In this document: positions 34,899-44,070 of the stretch, piece by piece
Numbering within the stretch: the first letter of the stretch is position 1
Layout: each line of letters starts with the position of its first letter
DNA from: Mucilaginibacter myungsuensis
GTDB taxonomy: Bacteria > Bacteroidota > Bacteroidia > Sphingobacteriales > Sphingobacteriaceae
Length of the DNA: 64,000 bases
Assembly: GCF_015222005.1 (NCBI RefSeq)
Contig: NZ_JADFFL010000006.1
Coordinates: 248,001-312,000 of the forward strand
Reading direction: 5' to 3'
Position numbers and translations under genes: made by a program
Notes under the pieces: generated by a model
Told to the model about the DNA's origin: nothing
Databases searched by the model: none
The model's input: only the letters and a program-made list of their open reading frames with translations

Positions 34899-34958
34899 CG
34901 TTAATGTTTGTTTGGTTTTTATTAACTACAAGTACAGATACCTAATGTTTTAATTAAA

Positions 34959-35300
34959 TTAGGGTTTGCTTTTCTTTGGCAACTGCTTACTTATCAAGGT
35001 TTGATAAGCACAGTTGATGGCATCAGCCAGCATATCTTCACGTACCAGATCAAAGTTAACAAAGGTGGACCCTTTTTTACCCCAGGCGTTAGGCACGGGA
35101 TAAAAAGCCGAGCCATTATCGAACGAGCAGAACACATCCTGATCCGTCAGCGATAACTGCACCATGGCCAGCCCGTCGCTCTCGCGCAAGGTGGCGAAGA
35201 TCTTGTTACGCCATCTAAAAGATGTTTTCTCAAAATGGGGTAGTTCTTCAACATCAGGATGAAAAAGCGCCAGGCGGCGAAAAGTTTCTGTATCGACCAT
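34959..35300 (-). CDS. MmcQ/YjbR-family protein
   Basis: 113 residues from the ATG at 35300; a TTG at 35306 is the only longer choice. The pattern ALFHPDVEELPHFEKTSFRWRNKIFATL and the C-terminal YQTLISKQLPKK match the MmcQ/YjbR fold, which resembles a DNA-binding domain. Role unknown. Divergent from the dihaem peroxidase. Confidence 0.88.
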   Translation of the reverse strand: MVDTETFRRLALFHPDVEELPHFEKTSFRWRNKIFATLRESDGLAMVQLSLTDQDVFCSFDNGSAFYPVPNAWGKKGSTFVNFDLVREDMLADAINCAYQTLISKQLPKKSKP

Positions 35301-35328
35301 TACCAAAGCTACTTATATTTGCAGGATA

Positions 35329-36474
35329 GTGATCAAACAGGTGCACATCATTCAGCGTAAAAACTTCTTGTATTTAAATAAGTGGCTGGTGATGGTGTTG
35401 CTGCTTGCTTTTGTCGGCACGATCACAAGTTGGACCTACGACCCTGTGCCGATCGGCCCATACCAATTCAACTACCCGACCAACTTTGGCAACCGCACTT
35501 TTATTCCCGACGATAACCCGACCACCAAAGAAGGGGTTTATTTAGGCAGGATGCTTTTTTACGAGACGGCCTTGTCAGCCAATAATAAGATCAGTTGCGG
35601 TACTTGCCATCAGCAGGCTTTGGCCTTTACGGATGGTAAAGCTTTCAGTACAGGGGTAGATGGTTCGTTGACCTCGCGAAGTTCCATGAGTTTGGCTAAT
35701 ATGCTTTGGTCGCGCAAGTTATTTTGGGACGGGCGCTCTAATGCTTTGGAAGGCCAGGCCGCTATCCCCATGCAAAACCCGCACGAGATGGGCCAAATGA
35801 TGCAAACCACTGTGCGTAAGTTAAGCCGTAAAATGCCTTATCCCGAACTATTCGATAAAGTATTTGGCAAAGAGGAAGGTATCAACGGTGTAACCATTAT
35901 TAAAGCTATCGCTCAATTTGAGCGCACGCTGATATCCGCCAATTCTAAATACGACCAATATCTGCAAGGCAAACACAAACCGACCAAACAGGAGTTGCAA
36001 GGCTTAGCGTTATTCAATAATGCCCCACAACCAGCCAAAAGCATCCGCGGTGCTAATTGCTCCAGATGCCATGGCGGGGTGAAAACCTATATGGAACTTT
36101 TCCATAACAACGGACTGGATACGGTAGGTAAAGATGCAGGCATTGGTAGCCTGACGGCGCTGGCCACTGACCAGGGTCGCTTTAAAGCACCAACACTACG
36201 CAACATCGCCTTGACAGCGCCTTATATGCACGATGGTCGGTTTAAGAATTTGGATGAAGTATTAGACCATTACAGCGATCATATAAAAACTTCGGCCGCT
36301 TTAAGTGATATATTTAGAGGGGCTTCAAATCGAAAAGACGGCACGCAGTTATCGCTGAAGGCGGATGAAAAGAAAGCCATCATCGCATTTTTGAGCATGC
36401 TGACCGACGATACATTTATTCACGACCCACGGTTTTCGGATCCGCATATTGCCGCTACTATTAGCAATAAATAA
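35329..36474 (+). CDS. Dihaem cytochrome c peroxidase (MauG/CcpA type)
   Basis: 381 residues from a GTG at 35329; no ATG gives a full export signal, since the first one is inside the hydrophobic stretch. Two haem c sites, CGTCH (Cys90, Cys93, His94) and CSRCH (Cys244, Cys247, His248), and the conserved FWDGR and PHEMG segments between them. It reduces peroxide with periplasmic electrons, or acts as a MauG-like maturase. Followed 10 bases later by a molybdopterin-fold gene. Confidence 0.92.
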   Translation: MIKQVHIIQRKNFLYLNKWLVMVLLLAFVGTITSWTYDPVPIGPYQFNYPTNFGNRTFIPDDNPTTKEGVYLGRMLFYETALSANNKISCGTCHQQALAFTDGKAFSTGVDGSLTSRSSMSLANMLWSRKLFWDGRSNALEGQAAIPMQNPHEMGQMMQTTVRKLSRKMPYPELFDKVFGKEEGINGVTIIKAIAQFERTLISANSKYDQYLQGKHKPTKQELQGLALFNNAPQPAKSIRGANCSRCHGGVKTYMELFHNNGLDTVGKDAGIGSLTALATDQGRFKAPTLRNIALTAPYMHDGRFKNLDEVLDHYSDHIKTSAALSDIFRGASNRKDGTQLSLKADEKKAIIAFLSMLTDDTFIHDPRFSDPHIAATISNK

Positions 36475-36484
36475 ACATCAACTT

Positions 36485-36961
36485 ATGAAACAACTATTAA
36501 CAACCATCATTATTTGCTTTATAGCTATTACGGCATTGGCTCAGTCCATAAAAATATCGGGAGAGGTCGCCGCACCTACTGAATTGAAATTGGCAGACAT
36601 GGCCCAATACCCACAAACAGAAGTGAGCCGTAAAGACCGCGATGGGAAGGACCATAAATATACCGGTGTACTGCTATCCACCATTCTGCAAAAAGCAGGC
36701 GCGACATTAGGTAAAGACCTGAAAGGCGAGAATCTGACCAAATACATTACCGTAGAAGCGAGCGACGGTTACCAGGTGCTGTTCGCGCTGGCCGAGTTAG
36801 ATAAAGACTTCACCGATCGGCAGATCATTTTGGCTACCAAGATAGATGGTCAACCTTTGGCATTGGCCGATGGACCGTTCCGCATTATTGTGGAGGGTGA
36901 AAAGAAACCGGCAAGATGCATTAAGCAGGTAACAGCGATCAAGGTCGCTTTTGCCAAATAG
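36485..36961 (+). CDS. Molybdopterin-dependent oxidoreductase-like domain protein
   Basis: 158 residues from the ATG at 36485. Signal peptide MKQLLTTIIICFIAITALAQ. KISGEVAAPTELKLADM and the TEVSRKDRDGKDHKYTGVLL segment are the sulfite-oxidase-like (PF00174) fold, but the usual cofactor cysteine is not visible; only one Cys remains near the end (ARCIK). It may bind a pterin or be a structural relative. It overlaps no gene and trails the peroxidase by 10 bases. Confidence 0.8.
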   Translation: MKQLLTTIIICFIAITALAQSIKISGEVAAPTELKLADMAQYPQTEVSRKDRDGKDHKYTGVLLSTILQKAGATLGKDLKGENLTKYITVEASDGYQVLFALAELDKDFTDRQIILATKIDGQPLALADGPFRIIVEGEKKPARCIKQVTAIKVAFAK

Positions 36962-37049
36962 GGATCGCATTCACATTATATTTCCATTAGAACAACAAAC
37001 AACCTACAGGTCTACCTTGTTATAACCATATAAACCAAGGAGGCACACA

Positions 37050-37301
37050 ATGGAAACTTTAGAAAAAACAGGACCGGCTAACGGTGCCGATGGCCATTAC
37101 GAATTTACGATCAGCTACTCGGAGCGGGAAGTTGACGTGACCGTAGATAAAGATGATGATGTTTTAAACGTGAAGATGGAGAATTTTGAAGCCAAACTGG
37201 AGGTTCAGCCTGATGGCAGCCTGCACCAGGCAAGCGGCAACAACCTGCCCGATTCTCTGATAGAATTTATCAAAAAAGAAGTTTTAGGGCACGGGAAGTA
37301 G
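37050..37301 (+). CDS. Small acidic protein of unknown function
   Basis: 83 residues, no signal peptide, rich in Asp/Glu (TVDKDDDVLNVKMENFEAKLE). An unusually strong Shine-Dalgarno AAGGAGG (37037-37043) sits 6 bases before the ATG, which supports it being expressed. No family recognised. Confidence 0.65.
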   Translation: METLEKTGPANGADGHYEFTISYSEREVDVTVDKDDDVLNVKMENFEAKLEVQPDGSLHQASGNNLPDSLIEFIKKEVLGHGK

Positions 37302-37312
37302 TTCTTCGAACT

Positions 37313-37420
37313 GTCCATAGTCGATGGTCCATAGACCATAGTTCTTATTGACCATCGACATTTCTCTTACACCAGCGGTAAAGCTTCTACTATGGTCCAT
37401 CGACTATGGACCATGGACTA
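37313..37420. repeat. Heptad repeat with 22-bp perfect inverted repeat at recO 3' end
   Basis: 37313-37334 and 37390-37411 are perfectly complementary over 22 bp, and both halves are made of 7-bp words (GTCCATA, GTCGATG, CTATGGA, CCATGGA). The recO stop codon (37418-37420) lies inside the last words. It probably also ends transcription from both sides. Confidence 0.8.
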
Positions 37421-38146
37421 TGAGCCCAACACCTCTTCCAGCACCTCATGCGAGCGGATATTGCCAAAGTTCTCTACATGTAGGGCATAGTATTCCAGTA
37501 ATTTATTCAGGAGATAACGGCGCTCATCATTCTTTAATTCGATGCCATCCATCTGTTCAAATGTCGACCTGAGCAAACGATAGAAGTTATCGGTATGTGG
37601 CGGCGACAAATATTGCCAACTCTCGGGCTTGTATTTAGTAAATATGCCGTCCTTCATGTCAAAATAATCGGCACCGTTGGGTCTGTCGCGGTCGGGGAAG
37701 AAACCTAAGTAGCGACTCAACCTTAGTAAAAAGATCAGGTGAAAATTGGCCACATTGCCGGTCTGCTGATCCAGTAGTTCAATGCTGTGAAAGATGAAAT
37801 GGAATAAATGCTCATCAGCCGTTTGCTGTTTGATCGACTTATACAGCACCTCATTGAGGAACAGCACTAAACTACTCTTGATGATATCATAAGGGATGGT
37901 CTGCAAAAGCGGGGCATTCTTTAATTCGGATATGCGCTGCACCGAACCATTATCTTTATGATAGACCACCATATCCAATAAATGCAAAGGTTGCAACATG
38001 TTACGATGGATCTTGGCCTTCGGCTTCTTTGCCCCATTAACGATATAAGACCGCAGGCCAAAATTTTCGGTATAGACCTGCACGATCACGCTGTTCTCGC
38101 CGTAATCAGTCACCTTTAACACAATGCCACGGGTCTTATGCAGCAT
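37418..38146 (-). CDS. recO: DNA repair protein RecO
   Basis: 242 residues. N-terminal OB-fold (MLHKTRGIVLKVTDYGENSVIVQVYTE) and a helical C-terminal part with the conserved ELRRYLL-type region; RecO works with RecR to load RecA on SSB-coated DNA. Its start lies inside the last codons of dgkA (11-base overlap), so the two are coupled. Its stop is contributed by the repeat at 37313-37420. Confidence 0.93.
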   Translation of the reverse strand: MLHKTRGIVLKVTDYGENSVIVQVYTENFGLRSYIVNGAKKPKAKIHRNMLQPLHLLDMVVYHKDNGSVQRISELKNAPLLQTIPYDIIKSSLVLFLNEVLYKSIKQQTADEHLFHFIFHSIELLDQQTGNVANFHLIFLLRLSRYLGFFPDRDRPNGADYFDMKDGIFTKYKPESWQYLSPPHTDNFYRLLRSTFEQMDGIELKNDERRYLLNKLLEYYALHVENFGNIRSHEVLEEVLGS

Positions 38147-38501
38147 GGATAAGGGCTATTATCTTGGGTAGGAAAATGATCGATCCAGTGATCAGCGCGA
38201 ATATCGCTGTCACCAATACCGCCCCCGCCGCAACGTCTTTTACATGCCCGGCTTTCTTGTTATACTCGGGCGATACCAGATCAACCAATACTTCAATAGC
38301 CGTATTCATCAACTCGGCCGACATTACCAACGCCATACAAAAGATGATCCAGATCCACTCGTTGGTAGATACGTGTAAGGCATACCCTAACACCGCCGCC
38401 GTTAGTGACGCTACCAAATGCACTCTGAAATTCAGTTGAGTAGCCATAGCATAGCCGATCCCCTTAAAAGCATAACCAAAACCGCGGATGAGTTTTTTCA
38501 T
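38136..38501 (-). CDS. dgkA: Diacylglycerol/undecaprenol kinase family protein
   Basis: 121 residues from the ATG at 38501; the frame stays open far upstream but that part is antisense to the SDR gene. Three membrane helices and the catalytic AELMNTAIEVLVD (residues 62-74) define the family. It phosphorylates a lipid alcohol, undecaprenol in many Gram-positives. Overlaps recO. Confidence 0.9.
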   Translation of the reverse strand: MKKLIRGFGYAFKGIGYAMATQLNFRVHLVASLTAAVLGYALHVSTNEWIWIIFCMALVMSAELMNTAIEVLVDLVSPEYNKKAGHVKDVAAGAVLVTAIFALITGSIIFLPKIIALIHAA

Positions 38502-38519
38502 TGAGGGTAAAGATAGTGA

Positions 38520-38560
38520 TAGAGTCCGGAAGTCGGAAAGACGGGAAGTCCGAAAGTCGA
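38520..38560. repeat. Short copy of the 8-bp word repeat
   Basis: TCCGGAAG TCGGAAAG ACGGGAAG TCCGAAAG is the octad family seen at 24848-25106, here just upstream of dgkA. Confidence 0.7.
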
Positions 38561-38579
38561 AGCAAGCATCTTTACACAG

Positions 38580-38673
38580 CGTCATTGCGAGGACGAAGCA
38601 ACCTCTACACCCAAAGGTCGACCTGCATAGCCACTCTACTGACGGAGAGATTGCTTCGTTCCTCGCAATGACG
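38580..38673. repeat. Dispersed inverted repeat (GTCATTGCGAGG type)
   Basis: CGTCATTGCGAGGACGAAGC (from 38580) and GCTTCGTTCCTCGCAATGACG (to 38673) are near-perfect inverted arms with a central non-coding part. This family is common between genes in many bacteria. It lies between dgkA and the SDR. Confidence 0.75.
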
Positions 38674-38697
38674 TAGCTTTGAGTTTTAACTAATCTC

Positions 38698-39474
38698 ATG
38701 GATCTTAAACTCACCAACAAAGTAGCCATCGTCCTTGCCGCAAGTAAAGGTTTAGGCAAAGCCATCGCCACAACCTTATCTGCCGAAGGTGCTAAAGTGA
38801 TCATCGGCTCGCGTGACATCGTCGAACTATCCAAAACTGCTACCGAGATCAGCACGCAGACCGGCAACCCCGTCATTGCTATGCCGGTGGATATGTCCAA
38901 GGGGGAAGCTATTGAAGAGTTCATCAAACAAGCTGCCGAACAATTCGGCCGCATAGATATCCTGCTCAACAATGCCGGCGGACCACCTTTTGATAAATTT
39001 GAGAACTTTGATGATAAACAATGGTACAAAGCCTTTGAGTTGAACCTGCTCAGCTTTGCGCGTACAAGCAGGTTGGTGTTGCCGTACATGAAAGAGACGG
39101 GCAGTGGCAGGATCATCAACATCATAAGTGGCTCGGTTAAGTCGGTACTGAACTTGTCGGTGTTGAGTACGAGCATGCGAATGGGCGTGATCGGCATGGC
39201 TAAAATGTTGGCTGATGAATTTGGTCCCTACAATATCACGGTAAACAACGTCGCCCCGGGACTGATCTTGACCGACCGTATCAAACACACCTTGCCTAAA
39301 GATGTCGACCCTGAGCAGGCTATTAAAGACAAAGCAAAGGCTATTCCTTTAGGGCGTATCGGTAAGCCGGAAGAGTTGGCGGCCTTGGTGGCCTTCTTAG
39401 CGTCTGAACAGGCGGCTTATATCAGCGGGACTACGATACAGGTTGATGGTGGAGCGAGTAGGGGGATTTTGTAG
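38698..39474 (+). CDS. SDR-family oxidoreductase with altered catalytic residues
   Basis: 258 residues. Cofactor loop AASKGLGKA (14-22), NNAGG (91-95) and NNVAPGLI are classical SDR. The YxxxK pair is replaced: the corresponding segment reads STSMRMG, i.e. Ser157 and Arg161, as in a known beta-ketoacyl-reductase-like SDR subgroup. Ser144 or Ser146 may be the catalytic serine. Substrate unknown. The stop codon lies inside the left end of the repeat that begins at 39471. Confidence 0.88.
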   Translation: MDLKLTNKVAIVLAASKGLGKAIATTLSAEGAKVIIGSRDIVELSKTATEISTQTGNPVIAMPVDMSKGEAIEEFIKQAAEQFGRIDILLNNAGGPPFDKFENFDDKQWYKAFELNLLSFARTSRLVLPYMKETGSGRIINIISGSVKSVLNLSVLSTSMRMGVIGMAKMLADEFGPYNITVNNVAPGLILTDRIKHTLPKDVDPEQAIKDKAKAIPLGRIGKPEELAALVAFLASEQAAYISGTTIQVDGGASRGIL

Positions 39475-39776
39475 AGACACGATACCTCATATCTCGGACT
39501 ATGCAGGTCGGATATGCATAACGCCGTTCTTTTGGCTTGTTCGTTCTTTTATCAACGGCAGTCTGCTCATAGCCGCAGGGGCCTATTACTTTTTCCCTTG
39601 ATGGAAAAAGCAACAAAAAGATCAAGCGAGAAAAAAGCTTCCGCCCGCCCTGCTGTGGCAACTTCTCCGCGGAGCGGGTTGCCACAGGCATTCCCGCCAA
39701 CGCTGGCCCGCTGTTCTCGCAGCCCCACGCTCGTTTGGAAGGAGCCAAGGTGAGTCAAGAGGTGCCGTGTCTCTAC
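39471..39776. repeat. Non-coding element with 18-bp terminal inverted repeats
   Basis: GTAGAGACACGATACCTC (39471-39488) and GAGGTGCCGTGTCTCTAC (39759-39776) match in 16 of 18 positions as inverted ends. The 270 bases between them have no good gene and include CTTTTTCCC..GGAAAAAG and a GC-rich hairpin. It looks like a MITE-type element. Its left end supplies the SDR stop codon. From 39777 to 40029 a hairpin at 39907-39933 (ACTTTCTTTTT) is the only structure. Confidence 0.7.
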
Positions 39777-40029
39777 GATAAAACTGATGCGATGAACAGA
39801 ACAACATATTTCTTCTCCGGCATTGGGAATCGCCGGGAGCTACTGTCCCTGCCTGAACACAGGCCAAACGTAGGTGATTCACACAGCCGGGAGTTTTTCT
39901 TTGGTTACTTTCTTTTTGCGGAAAAAAGAAAGTGACATCCACTGACTTACATTGAGCACACCGCCTATCCTAATGAAAAACTGACCGAACGAGCAGCACA
40001 AAAGCTAGCTACTGACTTAAACCGGAAAA

Positions 40030-40212
40030 CTATTTACGACGCAATTGCTCCCCAAGGATCAAAATAAACCCCACGATCCCCGCAAGTGCAAAACCGGCCG
40101 ATGCACCCTGCACATAGATCATCCATTTTACTTCTTTATAAGATTCGGATATGGTAAAGAGGGCGGCCGCTATGGCCATGAGTGCTAAAGTGCGCTTAAC
40201 TTTGGGATCCAT
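40030..40212 (-). CDS. Small two-helix membrane protein
   Basis: 60 residues with two hydrophobic helices and a basic C-terminus (LRRK). ATG at 40212. Divergent from ileS by 72 bases. No family recognised. Confidence 0.55.
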   Translation of the reverse strand: MDPKVKRTLALMAIAAALFTISESYKEVKWMIYVQGASAGFALAGIVGFILILGEQLRRK

Positions 40213-40247
40213 CGGCGCAAGTTATGGTTTTTCCGACTTATATTACC

Positions 40248-40255
40248 TATTTTTG
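40248..40255 (+). promoter_or_regulatory. ileS promoter
   Basis: TATTTTTG is an exact -7 box, with a TTTTT run about 20 bases upstream. It is 30 bases before the ileS ATG and should drive ileS, the DksA-like gene and lspA. Confidence 0.55.
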
Positions 40256-40284
40256 CACCTCTTAAAATCGAGGCAACTACACTG

Positions 40285-43200
40285 ATGTACAAGGAATATA
40301 AACAATTAAACTTATCGCAAACGGGCAAAGATATACTGGAGTTTTGGCAGCAGAACAACATTTTCGAGAAAAGCATTAGCAGCCGCCCGGCCGATAACCC
40401 TTATACGTTTTACGAAGGCCCGCCGTCGGCTAATGGTATGCCGGGCATCCACCACGTAATGGCGCGCGCCATCAAGGATATTTTTTGCCGTTATAAAACG
40501 CTTAAAGGCTACCAGGTCAAGCGTAAAGGTGGCTGGGATACGCACGGTCTGCCGATAGAGCTGGCGGTAGAGAAATCATTAGGCATCACTAAAGATGATA
40601 TCGGTAAAAAGATATCTATCGAAGATTATAACGACGCTTGCCGCAAAGAAGTAATGCGTTATACCGACGTATGGAATGACCTGACCGAAAAGATGGGTTA
40701 CTGGGTCGACCTTAACGACCCGTACATCACTTACAAGAACGAATACATCGAATCGCTTTGGTGGATACTGAGCCAACTGTATAAAAAAGGCTGGTTGTAC
40801 AAAGGTTACACCGTACAACCATATTCACCAAAATCGGGCACCGGTTTAAGCTCGCACGAGTTGAACCAGCCGGGTACCTACAAAATGGTAAAGGATACCA
40901 CCATTGTAGCCCAGTTCTTTTTAAAGAACGATCAGCAGCACCCGCTGATGTCGACCTTGTGTAAGTCGGCTGATGAGGAGACCGCCATCCTGGCTTGGAC
41001 GACCACTCCGTGGACCTTGCCGTCGAACTGTGCTTTGGCAGTTGGCGAAAAGATAGATTACGTTAAGATCAAAACTTTTAACCCTTACACTTTCCAACCC
41101 GTTAGCGTGGTATTGGCAAAGGTATTGGTTGGCAAATATTTTAAAGCCGAAGGTGAGAACGCATCGTTCGACGATTACAAAGGCGGCGATAAAGTTATTC
41201 CGTGGACAGTGGATGCCGAGTTTAAAGGCAGCGACCTTTTAGGCTTACGCTATCACCAATTGATGCCTTACGTAACCACTGCCGAATTGGAAGAGAAAGC
41301 GTTCCGCGTAATCCCTGCCGATTTTGTGACTACCGAGGATGGTACCGGTATTGTACACACCGCGTCTGTTTTTGGTGCGGATGACTTCAGGGCCTGTAAA
41401 GAGAATGACGTACCATCGGTAATGGTGCTTGACGAAACAGGCAAAGAGGTACCGCTGGTGAACAAGCAAGGCCGTTTTGTAGAAGAGGTGACCGATTTCG
41501 CCGGCCGTTACGTTAAAGAAGAATATTACAGCAAAGAAGAGCGCGACGAGGACGGTTTTAAACCGACCGACGTTTTGATATCGATCAAACTGAAGACCGA
41601 TAACAAAGCCTTCGACGTAAAGAAATACGAGCACAGCTACCCGCACTCGTGGCGCACCGATGAGCCGATCTTATACTATCCGCTGGATAGCTGGTTCATC
41701 AAAACTACCGCGGTTAAGGATAAGCTGATCGAACTGAACAAGACCATCAACTGGAAACCTGAGGCAACCGGTACTGGCCGCTTTGGTAACTGGTTAGAGA
41801 ATTTGGTAGACTGGAACCTGTCGCGTTCGCGCTATTGGGGTACCCCGCTACCGATCTGGCGCGAGGAGAATGGTACAGAAGAAAAATGTATCGGCTCGAT
41901 AGAAGAACTGAATAAAGAAATAGATGCCGCTGCCGAGGCTGGTTTTATGCCAAAGGATTTCCGCCTGGCTGATATGCACCGTCCTTATGTGGATGATGTG
42001 GTGTTGGTATCGTCGAACGGTAACAAGATGTTCCGCGAGCCGGACCTGATCGACGTTTGGTTCGATAGCGGTGCGATGCCTTACGCGCAATGGCACTTCC
42101 CGTTTGAGAATAAAGATAAATTTATTGATGCCTACCCGGCAGATTTTATCGCCGAGGGTGTGGATCAAACCCGTGGCTGGTTCTTTACCCTGCACGCTAT
42201 CGCCGTAATGTTAAGCGAGGCAAGTGACGAGGTGAAGGAAGTTAATAGCCTGGTAGGTAACCCGGGGGTGGCTTTCAAAAGCGTTGTTTCTAACGGTTTG
42301 GTGCTGGATAAAGACGGCGCCAAAATGTCTAAACGTTTAGGCAACGCGGTAGAACCATTCGAGACCATCGAGAAATATGGTGCTGATGCGGCCCGCTGGT
42401 ATATGATCAGCAATGCGTCGCCATGGGACAACCTTAAATTTAACATCGAAGGTTTGGACGAGGTGCGCCGTAAGTTCTTCGGTACGCTGTATAATACTTA
42501 CTCGTTCTTTTCGCTTTATGCTAATATCGACAAGTTCGATTACAGCGAAGCAGACATCGCGATAGCAGACCGCCCGGAGATCGATCAATGGATCATCTCC
42601 TTATTGAACACCTTATCTAAAGAGGTAGATGCTTTCTACGCCGATTTTGAGCCGACCAAAGCAGCCCGCGCTATCCAGGATTTTGTGGACGCGCACCTGA
42701 GCAACTGGTACGTACGTTTAAGTCGCCGCCGTTTCTGGCGTTCGGATAGTAACACGGATAAGCTATCGGCTTACCAAACGTTGTATACTTGCTTGGTAAC
42801 CATTAGCAAGTTGATGTCGCCTATAGCGCCGTTCTTTGCGGAGCGTTTATATACCGATCTGAACTACGCTACCAAGAAAGAGAACTTCGAGTCAGTTCAC
42901 TTAGCTGATTTCCCAACTTACCACGCCGATCTGGTGAACGAGGCTTTAGAGGAGCGTATGCAAATGGCTCAGGATATTTCGTCTTTGGTGTTGTCATTGC
43001 GTAAAAAAGTGGGTATCAACGTGCGTCAGCCATTAAGTAAGATCTTATTGCCGATCCTGGATAAGAACTTCGAGAAGCAAGTTGAGCAGGTAAAAGAACT
43101 GATCCTGTCCGAGACCAACATCAAGGATATCGAATATATCACCGATGCTGCCGGCTTTATCAAAAAGAAAGTAAAACCTAACTTTAAAGCATTAGGTGCC

Positions 43201-43683
43201 AAGGTGGGTAAGGATATGAAGGCGGTAGCTGCTGCAATCACTGCCATGGATCAGAGTGCTTTAGCACAATTTGAGCAGGATGGTCAGTACACTGTAGAAA
43301 TTGAGAACGCCAAATACGATATACTTTTAAGCGACGTAGATATCATAGCAGAAGATGTTGAGGGCTGGCAGGTTGCAAATTTGGGCAAACTAACGGTTGC
43401 TTTAGATGTTACACTGACCAACGAATTAAAGCAGGAGGGTACATCAAGAGAGTTAATTAACCGCGTACAGAACCTACGCAAATCCAGCGGTTTTGAAGTG
43501 ACCGACCGGATAAATGTAAAATTAGGCAACGCAGAGCACATCAGCGAGGCCGTGAACAATAATTTAACCTATATTTGCGCCGAAATTTTGGCCGATACTA
43601 TCCTGTTTGACAGCGGTTTGACCGAGGGTGAAAAGACAGAGATAGACGGAATTGAAATTGTGATCGCTATAACGAAAATATAA
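40285..43683 (+). CDS. ileS: Isoleucyl-tRNA synthetase, long type
   Basis: 1132 residues, class I synthetase. The HIGH motif is the unusual PGIHH (53-57) within FYEGPPSANGMPGIHH, and KMSKR is at 680-684. The CP1 editing domain lies between. Length and sequence fit the eukaryote-like IleRS2 type, which is often insensitive to mupirocin (family knowledge, not tested here). It charges tRNA-Ile. The next gene starts on the base after its stop. Confidence 0.96.
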   Translation: MYKEYKQLNLSQTGKDILEFWQQNNIFEKSISSRPADNPYTFYEGPPSANGMPGIHHVMARAIKDIFCRYKTLKGYQVKRKGGWDTHGLPIELAVEKSLGITKDDIGKKISIEDYNDACRKEVMRYTDVWNDLTEKMGYWVDLNDPYITYKNEYIESLWWILSQLYKKGWLYKGYTVQPYSPKSGTGLSSHELNQPGTYKMVKDTTIVAQFFLKNDQQHPLMSTLCKSADEETAILAWTTTPWTLPSNCALAVGEKIDYVKIKTFNPYTFQPVSVVLAKVLVGKYFKAEGENASFDDYKGGDKVIPWTVDAEFKGSDLLGLRYHQLMPYVTTAELEEKAFRVIPADFVTTEDGTGIVHTASVFGADDFRACKENDVPSVMVLDETGKEVPLVNKQGRFVEEVTDFAGRYVKEEYYSKEERDEDGFKPTDVLISIKLKTDNKAFDVKKYEHSYPHSWRTDEPILYYPLDSWFIKTTAVKDKLIELNKTINWKPEATGTGRFGNWLENLVDWNLSRSRYWGTPLPIWREENGTEEKCIGSIEELNKEIDAAAEAGFMPKDFRLADMHRPYVDDVVLVSSNGNKMFREPDLIDVWFDSGAMPYAQWHFPFENKDKFIDAYPADFIAEGVDQTRGWFFTLHAIAVMLSEASDEVKEVNSLVGNPGVAFKSVVSNGLVLDKDGAKMSKRLGNAVEPFETIEKYGADAARWYMISNASPWDNLKFNIEGLDEVRRKFFGTLYNTYSFFSLYANIDKFDYSEADIAIADRPEIDQWIISLLNTLSKEVDAFYADFEPTKAARAIQDFVDAHLSNWYVRLSRRRFWRSDSNTDKLSAYQTLYTCLVTISKLMSPIAPFFAERLYTDLNYATKKENFESVHLADFPTYHADLVNEALEERMQMAQDISSLVLSLRKKVGINVRQPLSKILLPILDKNFEKQVEQVKELILSETNIKDIEYITDAAGFIKKKVKPNFKALGAKVGKDMKAVAAAITAMDQSALAQFEQDGQYTVEIENAKYDILLSDVDIIAEDVEGWQVANLGKLTVALDVTLTNELKQEGTSRELINRVQNLRKSSGFEVTDRINVKLGNAEHISEAVNNNLTYICAEILADTILFDSGLTEGEKTEIDGIEIVIAITKI

Positions 43684-44070
43684 ATGAAACAAGAGCACGA
43701 AAAGAACAGGTATTCTGAAGCTGAGCTGCAAGAATTTAAAGACATTATCCTGGAGAAACTGCGTATAGCTAAAGAAGAATTGAACAACCTGGCATCATCA
43801 TTAAGTAGCCCTAACGCTAACGGTACTGATGATACTGCCGGTACCTATAAAACTTTAGAGGACGGATCTGCAACGCTGGAGAAAGAATCTATCAACCAGT
43901 TGGCTGCCCGTCAAAAGAAATTTATTGAGCAATTAGAGGCCGCTTTGGTACGCATCCAGAACAAAACTTACGGTGTTTGCCGCGAGACCGGTAAACTGAT
44001 CCAAAAAGAGCGCCTGCGTGCCGTGCCGCATACCACGCTAAGCATGGAAGCTAAAATGAAGCAGTACTAA
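43684..44070 (+). CDS. TraR/DksA-like protein lacking most zinc cysteines
   Basis: 128 residues. The N-terminal coiled coil (about 10-75) and the C-terminal YGVCRETGKLIQKERLRAVPHTT region follow DksA, which binds RNA polymerase. Of the four zinc-finger cysteines only the first remains; the others read Thr, Ser and Lys. Such 'non-zinc' forms are known in Bacteroidota. Starts directly after ileS and is followed directly by lspA. Confidence 0.9.
   Translation: MKQEHEKNRYSEAELQEFKDIILEKLRIAKEELNNLASSLSSPNANGTDDTAGTYKTLEDGSATLEKESINQLAARQKKFIEQLEAALVRIQNKTYGVCRETGKLIQKERLRAVPHTTLSMEAKMKQY

Noticed and set aside
38502..39197. N-terminal extension of the DgkA frame
   Set aside because: It is antisense to the SDR gene, while the DgkA family starts at the ATG at 38501.
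39480..39942. Several overlapping frames of 60-110 residues on both strands
   Set aside because: They cover the inverted-repeat element and GC-rich hairpins; no shared start signals or protein families.
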